Below are positions 1 to 11,900 of a stretch of DNA of 32,366 nucleotides, in pieces. Under the pieces are notes generated by a model. The model had not been told where the DNA came from, did not search any database, and worked only from the letters and a program-made list of their open reading frames with translations. The DNA comes from Heterotrichella gracilis. Its lineage: Eukaryota; Sar; Xanthophyceae; Tribonematales; Xanthonemataceae. Positions within the stretch are counted from its first letter, which is position 1. Every line of letters starts with the position of its first letter. The stretch spans positions 1 through 32,366 of the forward strand of contig JAULBX010027994.1 in assembly GCA_032358255.1 (NCBI GenBank), given 5' to 3'. Both the position numbers and the translations under genes were made by a program.

Positions 1-3000
1 GGCCTCAAGTGCTCCCAGGGCAAGAGCATCGTCAACTCCATCTCACTGAAGGAGGGCGAGGAGGCCTTCAAGCACCATGCTAGGATCGTCAAGCGCCATG
101 GGGCAGCTGTGGTGGTCATGGCATTTGATGAGCAGGGCCAGGCAGCCACAGCCGACGAGAAAGTGCGCATCTGCCAGCGCGCTTACCGCATCCTGGTGGA
201 GGAGGTGGGCTTCAACCCGCAGGACATCATCTTTGATCCCAATATCCTCACTGTCGGCACCGGCCTGCCTGAGCACAACAACTACGCGGTGGACTTCATC
301 AGGGCGACTCGTGAGATCAAGCGGGTGTGCCCTGGCTGCAAGATCAGCGGTGGCGTGTCCAACATCGCCTTCTCCTTCAGGGGCAATGAGCCAGTGCGCC
401 GCGGGTTCCACAGCGCCTTCCTGCACCACGCCTGCAAGGCTGGCATGGACATGGGCATCGTCAATGCTGCCCAGGTAACCGAACTGCATCAATGTTCTTG
501 AGGGGCATCTACTGCTGCCCTTCTGCTGCATCCTGTCCTGCGCTCTGCATTGCACTGTTGCTTATGTGCACCAATTGCTGCCCATTGCCATTTCTTGCGG
601 CCCCCTTGCAATAACTGGAGGTATTTCTGTCTCCCTTCGCCGCTGGTTGCTAACACTAAATATTTGCAGGTGCAAGCGGATGTGTATGAGAAGCTGGACA
701 AAGAGCTGCTGGAGTTTGTGGAGGATGTGCTGCTGAACCGCTGTGAGAATGCCACTGAGCGCCTGATGGAGTACGCAGCCACTGTGGAGCCCAAGTCCAA
801 GCCAACTGCTGTGGTGAAGAAGGGCGGGGCAGCTGCTGAGGTTGATGGTAGCGGCAAGAAGGAGGCCTCCTGGAGGGACCTGTCGGTGGAGAAGCGCTTG
901 GAGTATGCCCTCATCAAGGGTATCGACACGTACGCCGTGGTGGACACTGAGGAGGCGCGCTCAGGCGGCAAGTAAGTTTGGACAATTTGGTCAACTTGGA
1001 ATTGCACACACCTGTTACTCCTGGATCTTGAGCGAAAAAGTCATGTTGCGTGGCGAGATGGGGTAAAACCTTTAGTGATTAAATATGGATCTTGAAACAC
1101 ATATCTATATAGTTTATTATGGGTGCAAAGAGTTCAGAACCTGGTATATGAGCACTCTATCAATTATCTAGTGATGCAGCAGATTTTTTCAAGCGGGAGA
1201 TTGGACAGGCTTGCTTATCAGTGATGTGATCACATGCTATACCAGGCCCTCGATTGTGGGATGACTCGGCATGCTGACCGCCACTTGCCACTGCCACAGG
1301 TACCCAAAGCCATTGCAAGTGATTGAGGGCCCGCTGATGGATGGCATGAGTGTTGTGGGAGACCTGTTTGGCGCCGGCAAAATGTTCCTGCCCCAGGTGA
1401 TCAAGTCTGCCCGCGTGATGAAGAAGGCAGTGGCACACCTCATCCCCTATATCGAGGAGGAGAAGCGCAGGACTGGGGCCAAGGTGGACCAGAACGCTGG
1501 TGTCATTGTGCTGGCCACAGTGAAGGGAGATGTGCACGACATTGGCAAGAACATTGTGGGGGTGGTGCTGGGCTGCAACAACTTCAAGGTATGTGCACTT
1601 GCAGCCATTACTTCCAGCGTGGGTTCTGCAAAAAATGCCTGTCAGTGGGGATCGTGAAAATGCTAGTTGCAGTTTCGGAATTTATTACACAAATGCATTG
1701 AGGATGCTCAGAGCTGACATGAGCTGACCTTGTGTACCACAATTTAGCTGCATTGAAATTGCTGGTGCAGAGATGGTGTAGCAGTGCCAGGACAGGCCTG
1801 GTTGGCACAAGCTGACTGTTGATCTGGCTGTATTACCGGAACGCATGTAGATGAACACAAAATGGTAGTTCTTTATTATGCGCCCACCGCCTTCTCCTGC
1901 TGCAGGTGATTGACCTGGGTGTGATGGTGCCCTATGACACCATTCTGAATCGCGCGGTGGAGGAGGAAGCTGACATCATCGGCTTGAGTGGGCTCATCAC
2001 CCCCTCGCTGGATGAGATGGTGACTGTCGCCAAGAAGATGGAGGAGCGGGGCATGAAGATCCCGCTGCTCATTGGAGGCGCCACCACCAGCAAGATGCAC
2101 ACGGCAGTCAAGATCTCGCCAGTCTACTCTGGCCCATCTGTGCACGTGCTAGATGCGTCGAGAGGTGAGCTCCAGTTTATCATATGGGTGGCATGACGTG
2201 GGTCACTGGTGCTTGCTGGCATGACTGCATGCATCCGCTTTGCCGCTGGAAGCAGGTGCCTAAGGACTTCACAGGATGCTTGCGTCACAATCTGCTGTTT
2301 GCCATTTTCAGGTGTGCCCGTTGCCCAGAGCCTGCTTGACCCCAAGAACAAATACGAATTCAATGAGGACATCAAGGAGCAGTACGCAGAGATGCGCACT
2401 GAGTTCTTTGCAGGGCTGGCAGACCGCAAGTATACCGCCCTGCCCATAGCACAGAAGAAGAAGTTCAAGGTAGGGCTGGGCCATGCATCGGTGTACATCT
2501 TGCCTAAACATAGAGGGGTCTGCTGGTGCCATGCGTGCAGTTCGCTGCGTAGTGCATATACGTGGCCGTCCATGGTTGCCTTTGATCCGGTGAGCAACAT
2601 GTTTTTCGGTGTTCAGGTGGACTGGACTGCGCCTGAGAACCAGCCCGTTGTGCCCCAGCTGTTGGGCACCAAGGTGTACCAGGACTTCCCCATCGAGGAG
2701 GTGGTGGATTACATCGACTGGAACCCATTCTTCCAGGTGAGGCATGGGTGGGGGGCAGCATGCACTGGTCATGATCAGTTCAGCTGGTATTAAATGGTCG
2801 GGGTTATAGAAAATGGTGCAGGCCCAGCGTTGTTGTCAAAGCCAAGCGTGTGTTAAATGGGTGGGGATGCCTAGTAGCATTACTCCCCCTTGGTGGCACC
2901 TACACTTATGCCAGTGGTGTATGCTGTAATGGTGTGGTGGGGCCATGCTGGTGTGTGTGGTTGTGCAAAAGGCCGGCAAAGTGCTAGTTGAGGCCAAACA

Positions 3001-4521
3001 TGGTGGGGCATAGTGGGCAGTGGTTGATGGTACTACCGCTCCTGTGACAACACCCCATACCTTTGCGATGGGTCAGTATGTGTGCTGAATGCTGTGGTGT
3101 GTGTGCAGGTGTGGCAGCTGCGTGGTCGCTACCCCAACAGAGGCTACCCCAAGATTTTCAACGATGAGACAGTGGGGGAGGAGGCCAAGAAGCTGTTCCA
3201 TGACGCAGAAGCGATGCTGCATGTAAGGCTTTTGACATTGTGTTTCACCAGGATGCTTGCCTGCGTACGGCACGTTGGGCCCAGCATGTGACCTGACGTT
3301 GTTTTGTTTTGCAGGACATCATGACCAGGAAGCGTGTCAGCCTGCGCGGTATCGTGGGTATCTATGCCGCCAACGCGGTGGGGGATGACATTGAGATCTA
3401 CACGGATGACACACGCACCAGCGTCATGTCTCGCTTCCACGGCCTGAGGCAGCAGTCTGAGAAGGACAGCGGCGATGAGCCCTACTACTGCATGTCTGAC
3501 TTCATTGCGCCCGTGGAGTCTGGGGTGCCCGACTACCTGGGCATGTTTGCCAATGCTGCATTTGGGGTGGATGCGATTGTCAAGGAGTACAAGGAGGCAG
3601 GGGATGATTACAGCTACATCATGGCTGAGGCAGTGGCTGACCGCCTGGCTGAGGTACAGAACCTACAACAATGTGCCATGGATGCTGATGCTGCATGTCG
3701 CCGCTTTTGAAGGCCAGCAGTATGCTGAATTGATGATTACTGTTGATGCAACCCAATAAAATTAAAACAATAAAAGTAATGTTCCTTACATTGCCTTACA
3801 CATGTGGACAGCGTTGCACGTATCACATTTCATGAGCAGCGGTTGTTTGCTGCTCAGGCCTTTGCTGAGAAGCTGCACGAGCTTGTGCGCAAGGAGCTGT
3901 GGGCGTACGCGCCCGATGAGCAGCTCACCCCTGATGACCTGCTCAAGGTGAAGTACCAGGGCATCCGGCCAGCGCCTGGCTACCCGTCACAGCCCGACCA
4001 CACCGAGAAGCAGGCCATGTGGGACCTGATGCAAGTGAAGGACCAGGTGGGCATGCAGCTGACAGAATCCCTGGCCATGCTGCCCGCCGCCGCTGTGTCG
4101 GGGCTGTACTTTGCGGGCAAGTGCAGCTCCTACTTTGCTGTTGGCAAGATCACCCAGGACCAGGTGGAGGACTATGCGCACCGCAAGAAGATGGATATCA
4201 AGGAGGCGGAGAGGTGGCTTTCGCCCATGCTCAGGTGCGTTGGCCTCAGGCAGGTGCTGTGCATCAGCGGTACTGTGTGACCCACTGGGTGCATTATCTC
4301 TTGCTGTGCTGTGATGGCATGCGATAATGATCTTTCACGTTTGTCACCACCATCTTGCATGATGGGAGGGGTGCTAACAGTGTGGAATGGGAATCATAGT
4401 AATGGATGGAAGGTGGTCTATCTTACTTACCAAGACAAGAATTTACAAATTCCAGCTGTGTCTTTGTCCATGCCATTGTCAATAACTATTTTTGATGTTG
4501 TGGCGCAGTTACGAGCCATGA
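1..4521 (+). CDS. metH: Cobalamin-dependent methionine synthase, 3' part (5' end outside window)
   Basis: Transfers a methyl group from 5-methyltetrahydrofolate through cobalamin to homocysteine, giving methionine. Visible exons: 1-474, 670-971, 1300-1588, 1906-2164, 2312-2469, 2617-2736, 3109-3222, 3315-3653, 3858-4234, 4509-4521; all introns are GT-AG, and the joined frame is 814 codons plus TGA. It opens inside the folate-binding domain ([35 protein letters not shown]). The cap and B12-binding domains follow, with the cobalt-ligand motif [11 protein letters not shown] (His codon 1535-1537), [11 protein letters not shown] and [11 protein letters not shown]. The C-terminal AdoMet reactivation domain carries [17 protein letters not shown] and [17 protein letters not shown]. 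The zinc/homocysteine domain must lie upstream of the window. The last coding exon is only 13 nt, giving the ending LSPMLSYEP, which matches the family C terminus (bacterial forms end in a similar LGYD segment). Bacterial MetH is about 1,230 residues, so roughly the last two-thirds is here. Confidence 0.96.
1741..1858 (+). repeat. Dispersed intronic repeat, copy 1 (MetH intron 3)
   Basis: This stretch of the 1589-1905 intron resembles 9006-9152 in an NAA15 intron. Shared blocks in the same order are GCAGTGCCAG (1781 and 9070), a GG..TGG..GCACAAG-like block, GCTGA, and a TGTATT.C.GGAACGCATGTA block ending in GAACAC/CAACAC. Order and spacing are kept, so this looks like a copied element rather than chance. 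No poly(A) tail or tRNA-like boxes are evident, and the family is not recognised. Confidence 0.5.
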
Positions 4522-4655
4522 GAGCTTCGGGCATCTTCCTGAAGAAGGCAGACAGAGCTGGGCCACTGGAGCAGGATGCGGTTTCTGTGGCAATATTCGT
4601 CAGTATGATATGTTCAGCGTGGGAGGCAACTATTTGAAGCCGCGTCGGAGGCGTG

Positions 4656-4661
4656 AATAAA
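4656..4661 (+). terminator. AATAAA poly(A) signal of MetH
   Basis: Canonical AATAAA lies 135 nt after the MetH stop codon, in an otherwise non-coding stretch. No TGTAA, the usual chlorophyte signal, was seen in the first few hundred bases after the stop. Confidence 0.5.
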
Positions 4662-5962
4662 GTATCATCATTTTGGTGCTCCCTGGGTTCCTTCCATTTC
4701 AAGCCATTTTGTGTACATGGCTGGGGGCTTCATTTCAAGCTGGCGATTAAATCAAGTGTATTTGGCATTGTCTAGAGGCATGTCTGCTTGGAGCTACTAA
4801 TGCATGCCAACTAGTGGTTTGTGGTGTGATGGGAGGGGTGGGGAAGCCATCACATTGTGAATCAAACTGATTATACTGGTAACAATGTGCTTTTAGTCAA
4901 CTTGAAGGACCTGGTACTGAACAAAATGTACTTGTACTAGTAGATGGTAGGCATGTCATTGTCACACTGCAACCTGTGTAGCCTAGACCTGATGGCTGTT
5001 GACGTGCTGGTATTCACGGGCTCATAAATACAGACTGAGATAGGATTAGGTTGTTGACCATGTATGCATACAATTGAAATAGGAAAATTGCCCGGGAAAG
5101 GGAAATTATAAGTGAGCAACAGTTGCCGCTAATATAGTAAGCGCTATAGTGGCGAAGCCATCGTCATGCATGGTATTCGTACAGCCTATCTGAGGGCCAT
5201 GCCATGGCACATGCAGAGCGCTGCGAGGCTGCCAGCGGCCACTGAGTACACGCACTGGCGCGCATGCACGAGTCACTGGCCATGGCGGCACTCAGTCTGA
5301 ACCAAGAGTCTTCGAGGTAGGCACCAAGGCGATATCAATATTCCACTAGGATCCAGTGATGCTTGTGGCATGGACTGCGTGCTGCAATGCTAAAATTTTC
5401 AGCGCAACCAGGCGTCCCATGTGAGCAGCTGCTGCGGGCACCGACTCTTGAAGAATGGAGTCCATTCTTCAAGAGTCAATATGGAAATGTTAGAAGTATT
5501 CATGCCAGCTCCTTTTAAAAACTCACATGTACTATCGTAGGGCACACAGGGCAATAAGCCGATGACGGCTTGGAACGCCTTTTGTTTGTTAACTTTGTTT
5601 GTACTATCGTAGCGATTTCTAATGGCAGCCACTGTGACACAGTTACAGGCTACCGTCAAATTGTTAAAAAAGGGACTCCTGCCGCAACAATTGATGGTGA
5701 AAATAATACTACCCGTATGCTGTAACCATACCATGCAGACGGTGCCCCCAACTCAATGCAGCATGACTCATAGAAGGTTCCTGTTTGCATGCACCACAGA
5801 TGCGCTGCATTCCACATCCTGCGGTGACCACTTGGCAGCGCAGTGAGTCACATAAAATAGAGTCAAAAAGGAACATGAACCTTCAAGCCTTAACAATGCA
5901 GCGAGAACACCACAAAGCCCTTCCTTGAATCACACTGCCAGTGCCGGGTGTGTGCCATGCTG
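4662..5962. other. Convergent intergenic region between MetH and NAA15
   Basis: No exon of a recognisable protein was found here. The longest minus-strand frame (5399-5734, 111 codons) matches no family I know and overlaps the palindrome at 5443-5477. A 13-bp direct repeat TGTACTATCGTAG occurs at 5528-5540 and 5600-5612. The 3' UTRs of both flanking genes must end in this interval. Confidence 0.5.
5443..5477. repeat. Perfect 17-bp inverted repeat with 1-nt centre
   Basis: The arms are 5443-5459 (GACTCTTGAAGAATGGA) and 5461-5477, its exact reverse complement, separated by one G. Transcribed from either strand this would fold into a 17-bp hairpin. It lies in the convergent gap, 120 bp from a 13-bp direct repeat pair. 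It could be the core of a degenerate transposon, a recent replication-fork palindrome or a small-RNA hairpin; nothing here decides between them. Confidence 0.8.
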
Positions 5963-8900
5963 TCACGAATCCACCGACAGGTTTTCCATTGCCTCAACCA
6001 CTCCATTCTCCAGGCTCTCAACCTCCACTCGCTGTGCCCCACCAAAATAAGCTGACCACCGAAATACATCCGCACACTTCTGCTTGAACTTGTCGGATGC
6101 ATCCTGTGCGTTTAGCGCTCCTGCCAGCAGCTGGCACACACTGACACAGTCGTCATGCTTCGGCGCACTGTGACCCTCACCACCTGCACCAATTACACCA
6201 GTGGCTTTAAAAGCTGCACCACCAAAAAGGGTCACCACACAACTCGATTGCACATGTACAGTACATTGGCGGCCTGCATGCCATGGAGAAAACAGTACAC
6301 AAGCTCAGCCCACTCACCCAGATCAGCACCCAGTATCAGCTGCGCGGCATCTGCCTTCCTGTCCGGGTGCAGCAGCACCATCACCTCAGCGGCAGCAGCC
6401 CGATGCAACAGTAACGTGGGCGTTGCTTTCCGGAGGAATGCGTCACAATACTGCTCCAAGTCCTGTGCTCCAAGCAGTTCTGTCACTTGCTCACCGATCA
6501 CCTGCAACAGGCCAGATGTACCTCAGAAATGTAAGCTACAGGTAGTGGCCAACTGTAAGACGTGTATGAATAGCATATCGGGCCTAAAGGTTCGCGACCC
6601 TTTCCAAAAATAATGTACAATACATGAATTTATTTCCGAGCCCCTCCAATTGTATTATTGTAAATTTCCCCCCACCAAAAATTGAATAGGCAGTAAAAGA
6701 ACGGCACTAACAGACAGGCTGGGTTTCAGAGGCTTTTCAAGGCGGTTGGAAATTTCACATTTGCGATTTGGACACCAGGGCATGCCCCAGGGCCGTGTGG
6801 ACTGCTAACTTCTCAGGGCTTGACACAAGTTAGCGGTCCACCCTTTTGACATTGGACTGATCCAACCGTCGATCTTGCCTCTCTGTTTTTGTTTGTGACC
6901 TGCTCCTTCATCCGTTTTTTGTGCACATTTTCTTCTCAAGGCTTTGTGTGGTCGCGAACGACCGCCTATTCATTTTTAAAGATTTCGCCTCGCAGGGAGG
7001 CAAATCTTAAGATTTTACCCACTAAAAAATGTTTCATTATTGCATATCTGTCGAGCTAGTCCACGTGACAAGGCAAGATGCATTGCACCTTGGTGCCTAA
7101 TGCGTACATTTGATAGCACTTCTTATTGAACACCCAATGTCGCAATGGCAACATGAAACTGAAAACATCTTTCTTCGAGAAAATCTCGAAGAAGAACTTC
7201 AAATTGCATGCAACTTCCGTGCACCCACCTCTTTCACCAGGGGCAGCAGCACAACAGGCGCAGGTGCAGCATCGCCATTTTGTTGCTCTGATTGCGTGGT
7301 TGCCTTCTGTGCTGCTTGGCAGAAGCGAGCCACCAGCTTGTGCACCTTGGGGTGGCTGGCCCCTGCAATGGCCACCGCCTGCTTCACAGACTGTAGCGCC
7401 AGCAGCAGCTTGCCCTTGCGCATGTACACCTGCACATGAAACAGCCATGAGCGCCACAAGCAATGCAAGCAGCATCCTGTGCGCCAGGATGCACGCCATG
7501 TGCGCATGTGCAGACTGCTTGCTACATGCCCCAGCATTTTCAAGAGTCACTTGCATTGCTGGCACAAAATTTTGAGATTTCCCAGCCGAGCCCTGCCCTG
7601 CCCCGCACCTCAAAGGCGTAGAGGTGTGTCTCCAGCCTGCCGCCCGCATGTGTGTTGAGCATGCGCACCAGCTGGGTGGCCTCGCCCAGCGGGTCAGTGG
7701 TGGCAGCCAGCTGTGCGCCATCGGGGTCGGGATCCTTCTCCCTGGCGGGAAGGAAGGGGGGGGGATCAAAGTGGTGGATAGAAGGCAGAGCAAGTGTGGT
7801 TGCTCCATGTAGTATACAACCATAGAGTACAATGCAGAGAAACTTGAATGCCACCATGCCATTATCAACGAGTGCTTCTGCTACACCATAATCACCACAA
7901 GATATTTGGAAATAAATTGGTCAGCAACCAGGTGCACATGCACGCTGCATTCACATTTGCTGTGCCTCCCTCGAGCTCCATGACGCCAAGCACCCCCACT
8001 CACTTTGCCGCTGCCCCCGCCTGCTTCTTCCCCTTGGTCTCCTTCTCCTTGGCCTCCCTCTCCTTCTCCCTCTCCCGCTCCTCCCGCTGCTTGGCCTCCG
8101 CCTCCTTCTGCCGCCGCTGCTCCTCCTTGCGCTTGCGCTGCTTGAAGCGACGCCGGTCGTCTGCGCTCATGGCCGCCAGCAGCGCCTCCTCTGACCTCTC
8201 CACCTCCTCCTGCTTGGGGCGATCCTGCAGCTCCAGGTAGGCACTGATGGCGCTCCACGCAGCCTGCACACAGCAGCATCAGTGAGGACGAGGCAACAGC
8301 ACTGCCAGTTGGGTTACACAAAGGTGGCTACTGTGTCAATGTGTTCATGATACCACGCACGATCCCCCGTTTATGTAAGGCATGTTCACAATTGTGCATT
8401 ATCAAGGCAGGTAGTAGCGGGTGGCGTGCGAAAACCCTCGTGCCTAACAGCATATGCGTGCATCTGTATGGACATTACTGGGAGAGGTAACCATGGGGCT
8501 GTTGATTTGCAATGGCTTATAAAAAGCAGCAGTGAACAGCGTGCAGCTAACATTGGTGGATGGATGGCCACCTGGGCACACACGTACTTGTACCTATCAG
8601 AACATTTGCCATCCAGGGCTTTTCCCCAACCCACGAAAACCCCGGACCCACCTTGGAGTAGGTGATGTTTGAGTACAACGTGTCCTCCATGCGCAGCATG
8701 TGGATGTATGAGCGCAGCGTCATCTTGCGTATGCAGTAGCTGTGGAAGTCAAATTGGTCCTCCGTGAAGTCGGCAAAGTGCTTGCTCACCCCCAGCAACC
8801 GCTTCAGAGCCTGCATGGAAAGTGCAAGGTAAGGAAGTGCAAATGCACGACAACTGTACTTCCTTGGCAGGGCCACTCAGCCAAGCCACACCAGTGGTTC

Positions 8901-11900
8901 CCCTTGATCACCAACCTATCCTTTTCAGATAAGGTGCAGCTGTGATTTTTGCCCCTGTGATTCTGGTGTTCATTGCAGGTGATCTCTTTGTGAGCCCAGA
9001 GCCACATTAGCTGGCATTGCTGTGCGTTACCTAGCTGCATACAAGCAGCCCGTGCAGCGATGGGTACCAGCAGTGCCAGGGCAGGATTGGCGCAAGGCAC
9101 AGAGAGCTGAATCCTTATCTGATTGTATTGCTGGAACGCATGTAATCAACACCTAACTCGCACACCAATGCAGCCGTTACCTTGCCGTAATCGCCCTTCT
9201 GCAAGCAGGCATTCCCCGCCTCAATCTCGTACCACATGCACTGCATCTCAAACAGGTTGTTGCTGTGCTCCCCGTCCTTGGTGAACAGCGCGGCAAGCCG
9301 CTCGGCAGTCTCCACCTGGCCGGCGCGGAAGGCGCGCTTCACCGCGATGCTGTTCAGGTACCTGCAGCCAGGCGCAACAAAATGTATGAGCCCCAAACCT
9401 CACCACTTCTGCCGGCTGACAAAACGACCCAAAGGCTACAGCCCATTATGTGTGTAAGAATTTCAATTACGTGTCTATATATTACAAGTGAGGTTGTAAT
9501 TATGGAGAAGAATGCAGCCCTGCATTCAAGCATGTCACCCCTCGTGAGTTCACTGAAGCCATGCAGTACGCCACACAAAGTGGCAGATGCATCCCTCACC
9601 CCCCTCCCCCTCCATACACCCCCCACCCCACCACCACACATACACACCCACATACACATCCACCCCCTGGCGTACCTGTCCGCCAGATCCATGCTGCGCG
9701 CCCGGTCCGCCAGCTTGAACGCCGCCTCTGCATCCCCCGCATGCGCCAGGATCTTGGCCTTGGCCGTGTACAGCTCAATGAGCGTGGGAGTGTGCTCAAT
9801 GCAGCTGTCAATCATCTCAAGGGCCTTGCCTGCATGGCGACGGCACGTGTTGGCAAGCAATACTGCCGCGCCACAATGGTGCAGCAGGGCGGACAGCAGC
9901 TGGGCATACACTGGCAAATCTGGACCAATTTCATGCATACATGAGTGGTGCGATATCCAGTAAGAGATGCCATCACAAATGCAAATATTTCCATGAAGCA
10001 ATCACTTCACTGGCCGCGTTGTCAGACTGTCTGTCCATTGCACACCTACCTGTCATGTTCACGCGGTCATAGTGCTGCGCCAGGTAGAACATTGTCCACA
10101 CATATGCCTGGGGTGACTCCTCCTGTGCGGTGTCCTCACTGCTCTCCCCTTGCAATGGGGGGAAGCACGAGTTCTCCTGCAGCGACTTGCGCAGGCTTTG
10201 GAACAGCTCCCCCAGCAGCTGAGCAGAGGCCTCCGACCTGCACAAGGGTGCGCACGCCCACTTCAAACCTCTGGCCAGTAGTCCACCAAGCTCCTTGCTG
10301 ACGCAAGTGCAACCATGCAGCCACCCTTTTTCTTCAATTTTTCTTCCGACTTTCATTTATCATTATTTTTATTATCAATATTTTATTTTTCTTGTGTACT
10401 AGTAGACATGTGCAGTTGCTCACCTGTACAGCGGCTTCAGGTCCGAGAACAGGGACGGGATGCCCTTGCGAAGGTAGCGCCGCACATACTTGTCTGCCGC
10501 AGCTGTGAAATCGGCACCCTCCTGCACAGCACGATGGGAGGTGTTGCACATGCCACCACACAAGCATGGCATGCAGGTGGCAACTCAGCCCCATCCAGTG
10601 GCATGCACCCCACACCACACCATCCCCATCCGCAGACTGATCGACACAGCTGGTACACCCCAACATCGTGCAGCAGCATGAAGCGGCAGCAGCATCAGCC
10701 ATGTGGGTTCCTAGTGAGGCTCACCAGGAAGTCCAGCGGGATGCGCTGCGGTGCCGTGCTGCGCGGGTACTCCTGCTGCAGCTGGGTGTACAGCTGGGTC
10801 AGCTGCGTGCGCTGGTCGGAGGTGCAGGGCACAGACAGGTCGGTGGGCAGCTGCATGGCAGCCCGCAGGCCCTCGTGGTACTTGTAATTGTCAGGATTGA
10901 TCCCCAGCAGCTCCCTGCAGGTGCATGGTGAGGGGCCGTGACCACGCGGCGCATGTGGTAGCACCCAACTACATGGCGATCCACCCTTAACCAACAACAT
11001 GGGCGCTACGCATGCTGCAAACACAGCCACCTGGTGATTATGATGCTAATGGTACATTCGTATGTCATGCGCCCAGCCTACCTGTACATTGCCTGCGCAT
11101 CAGGGTAGCGAGACATGGCCAGCAGCAGGCGACCGCGCGCCTCCAGCGCCCCCATCTTGTCGCGGATTTGGTCCTGCGTGGGGCAGGACCAGGCGCCCAT
11201 GTTAGAGATGCAAAGGTGCTGTGAGCAACACAATAACACCGGCTATGCTGGTATAATGCATGCACATGACCAACTGCCAATTGCCATCGGCTTCACCAAC
11301 ACTATGCTGGCAAGGAGCGTGGCAAAGAAGCAATGGCAGTCATGCAACCCTACTGCTGCGCTGTCTCTGCCATCGCCAGTGCAAGCACAGCGGTCAGATC
11401 CCTTGATTGTTCGTTTGGCTCAATCAAAGATTTATCCATTAATGTCAAAGCTACTGGAAACATCCCAGCACACAAAGCACAGGCCAGACCCTGTGCGTGC
11501 CTAGCTGACAAGTACCTGGTTACTGTCTATCTGGTTGAGCGCATCCTCGAACTTCCCGGCCTCTTCCTGTATCATGGCCTTGTACAGGATCATCTCCCCA
11601 TGCTCGTACTCCTCATTGGCTGGCACCTCCTCCAAGCTGCCTTCGTACGCCTCCAGCACGCGCTCTGCCAGCTCGTAGTTGTGGTTTAAGTGGTGCGCAA
11701 TGGCAAAGCTGATCCAGTTTTGGCGGTTGGCGGGCTTGAGGTTCAGCAGTTGCTGGCGCGTCTCCACCATGCCTTGCAGGTCACGCATTTGCACCTGCAG
11801 GATTACCCACCACGCCATCCAATGCTCATTGGCGTCTTGGCTCAAAGCATGTGCAATGCCCGGCGGCTGCCAGGCAGAAAGAGATGGCAGGGTGACCGCA

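Noticed and set aside
5399..5734. 111-codon minus-strand frame as a protein gene
   Set aside because: No family resemblance, no clear splice partners, and it runs through a perfect palindrome; open by chance is likely.
7056..7868. 270-codon minus-strand frame as a separate gene
   Set aside because: It runs through NAA15 exons 12 and 13 out of frame and through their introns; NAA15 phase and homology explain the region.
9354..10001. 215-codon minus-strand frame as an independent gene
   Set aside because: It contains NAA15 exon 8 in frame plus read-through introns, including a C/A-rich low-complexity intron near 9600-9665.
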